A DNA stretch of 5,616 nt from the NCBI GenBank assembly GCA_003660965.1, contig QMVF01000057.1, positions 1 to 5,616 on the forward strand, written 5' to 3'. Origin of the DNA: Microcaldota archaeon (GTDB lineage Archaea > Micrarchaeota > Micrarchaeia > Burarchaeales > Burarchaeaceae). The position numbers and the translations under genes were made by a program. This document shows positions 4,607 to 5,616 of the stretch, piece by piece. Every line of letters begins with the position of its first letter. The first letter of the stretch is position 1. The notes under the pieces are model-generated. The model did no database searches. It was not told the origin of the DNA and saw only the letters and a program-made list of their open reading frames with translations.

Positions 4607-5616
4607 ATGAGCGACGTAGAGCGATGCTGGGGGATTCTTCCAAAAGTCTCGCGAAGCTTCGCTCTCTGCATACGCGTCCTACCAAAGCCCCTAGATGAGC
4701 AGATGATGGTTTCGTACCTAATTTACAGAATAATCGATACGATTGAGGATTCAAATGCACCAGTTGAAACCAAAAAAGAACTTTTCAAACAGTTCGTAAG
4801 CCTACTCTCCATGCGCGAACTTGACGATGAATCAACTGAAAACTGCAAAACTGAACTGCTCACAAAGCTCAATTACACATATGAACGCGAGCTGCTCGAG
4901 AATCTGCAAGCAGTTCTTCAAACTTACTACTCTCAACCCTTGATGGTGAGAAGATCAATAAGAAAATGGGGCAGGGAGATGGCAGACGGAATGTACAAGT
5001 TCCAGAAAAAGCCAATCGACACCTTTGAGGACCAGAATTTGTACAGCTACTACGTGGCTGGCGTTATAGGCTACCTCTTCAACGATTTGCTCTACTACAA
5101 CCGCATAATCACGCGCTCGCTCAAGCGCAAGCTGCACAGGTATGCGCGCGAATTCGGCCTTGCACTCCAGAAAGTAAACATTCTGCGGGACATTGCATAT
5201 GATGCACTCTCAAAAAGGCGCTATTGGCCCCGCATGCTTCTAGCTAAATATGGCTTGAGCTATGGAAGCCTACACTTGAGAGAGAATAAAGATAAGGCAC
5301 TGCAGGCATTGCACGAGCAAATACGAGATGCGCAGCAGTATTTGCATTCTGCAATCCAATACATCCTGCTCCTGCCTGAAAATGCAATCAAGGTAAGGCG
5401 CTTCTGCCTCATCCCGCTCTTCATGGCAATTGAATCTTATGTGAAGTGCGCAAACAACTACGAAGTTTTCGAGAGCGGCAAGGTTGTAAAAATAACGCGG
5501 GAGCAGGTGCATGAAATAGTTGAAAAATCAGACAGGCTCGGCTCGTCAAACGAGCGCCTTATGAAGTGGTTCACTGAATCGATGCTCAAGATCGAGCCGG
5601 TGCTAGTGGGTGAAAA
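4607..5616 (+). CDS. Squalene/phytoene synthase family protein, probably squalene synthase (3' end cut by window)
   Basis: The frame stays open to the right edge, 336 codons from ATG 4607; ATG 4601, overlapping the previous stop as ATGA, is an alternative adding two residues. The family joins two prenyl diphosphates head to head: farnesyl diphosphate to squalene with NADPH, or geranylgeranyl diphosphate to phytoene. Visible motifs are S15-R-S-F18, the first Asp-rich motif D44-T-I-E-D48 in Y-L-I-Y-R-I-I-D, Y148-Y-V-A-G152, and the second Asp-rich motif N191-I-L-R-D195-x3-D199 preceded by L-Q-K. The Asp residues bind Mg2+ and diphosphate. Q-K-x-N-I and R-R-Y-W-P resemble squalene synthase (Q-K-T-N-I, F-W-P) more than phytoene synthase. 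Squalene synthases usually have about 350-420 residues, so only a short C-terminus, perhaps a membrane anchor, is missing. Product specificity is inferred. Confidence 0.88.
   Translation, partial: MSDVERCWGILPKVSRSFALCIRVLPKPLDEQMMVSYLIYRIIDTIEDSNAPVETKKELFKQFVSLLSMRELDDESTENCKTELLTKLNYTYERELLENLQAVLQTYYSQPLMVRRSIRKWGREMADGMYKFQKKPIDTFEDQNLYSYYVAGVIGYLFNDLLYYNRIITRSLKRKLHRYAREFGLALQKVNILRDIAYDALSKRRYWPRMLLAKYGLSYGSLHLRENKDKALQALHEQIRDAQQYLHSAIQYILLLPENAIKVRRFCLIPLFMAIESYVKCANNYEVFESGKVVKITREQVHEIVEKSDRLGSSNERLMKWFTESMLKIEPVLVGE

Noticed and set aside
4955..5512. Minus-strand frames of 60 and 80 codons opposite the synthase gene
   Set aside because: The + strand is open across the whole region and carries the catalytic motifs of a known enzyme family.

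Overview
The window looks archaeal. Five tandem genes encode short membrane proteins. The four whose 5' ends lie in the window start with a class III (archaeal type IV pilin-like) signal peptide of the form K-N-R-G-Q-A-A-I-E-Y-L-S-T-Y-G-W. Most genes are preceded by GAGGTG-type Shine-Dalgarno sites, and TATA-box-like elements sit where an archaeal promoter would. The extended S-T-Y-G-W motif and compact gene packing recall DPANN archaea such as Micrarchaeota or Diapherotrites. That placement is an impression from family knowledge and is not shown by the sequence.

Layout, all on the + strand. Positions 1-2910 hold five tandem paralogous pilin-like genes, here called P1 to P5. P1 is cut by the left edge and lacks its signal peptide. 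Gaps are 5 to 22 bases, so they probably form one operon whose promoter lies to the left. A 32-base gap follows, and then a GNAT N-acetyltransferase (2943-3371), probably with its own promoter. After another 39-base gap with a TATA-like element comes a putative lipoprotein (3411-4604) that also has a C-terminal membrane anchor. It overlaps or abuts a squalene/phytoene synthase-family gene (4607 to the right edge) that contains both Asp-rich motifs and is probably missing only its C-terminus.

P1-P5 share an N-terminal helix, a cysteine framework, a central L-x-P-G-(Q/E) turn and a C-terminal G-(D/E)-R-(Y/F)-x-G ... A-R-x-x-x-G-D ... V-Q block, but their bodies differ strongly. They are best read as pilin or minor-pilin-like subunits cut by a prepilin peptidase and assembled at the membrane. 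Their 5' ends are almost identical at DNA level, including a 51-base perfect repeat in P4 and P5, while the rest has diverged. This suggests duplication with recombination or gene conversion through the signal-peptide segment.

The right half concerns the cell envelope more loosely. The lipoprotein and the isoprenoid synthase are tightly coupled and probably co-transcribed, but no functional link between them can be shown. There are no RNA genes, CRISPR arrays, insertion sequences or intergenic stretches above 40 bases.
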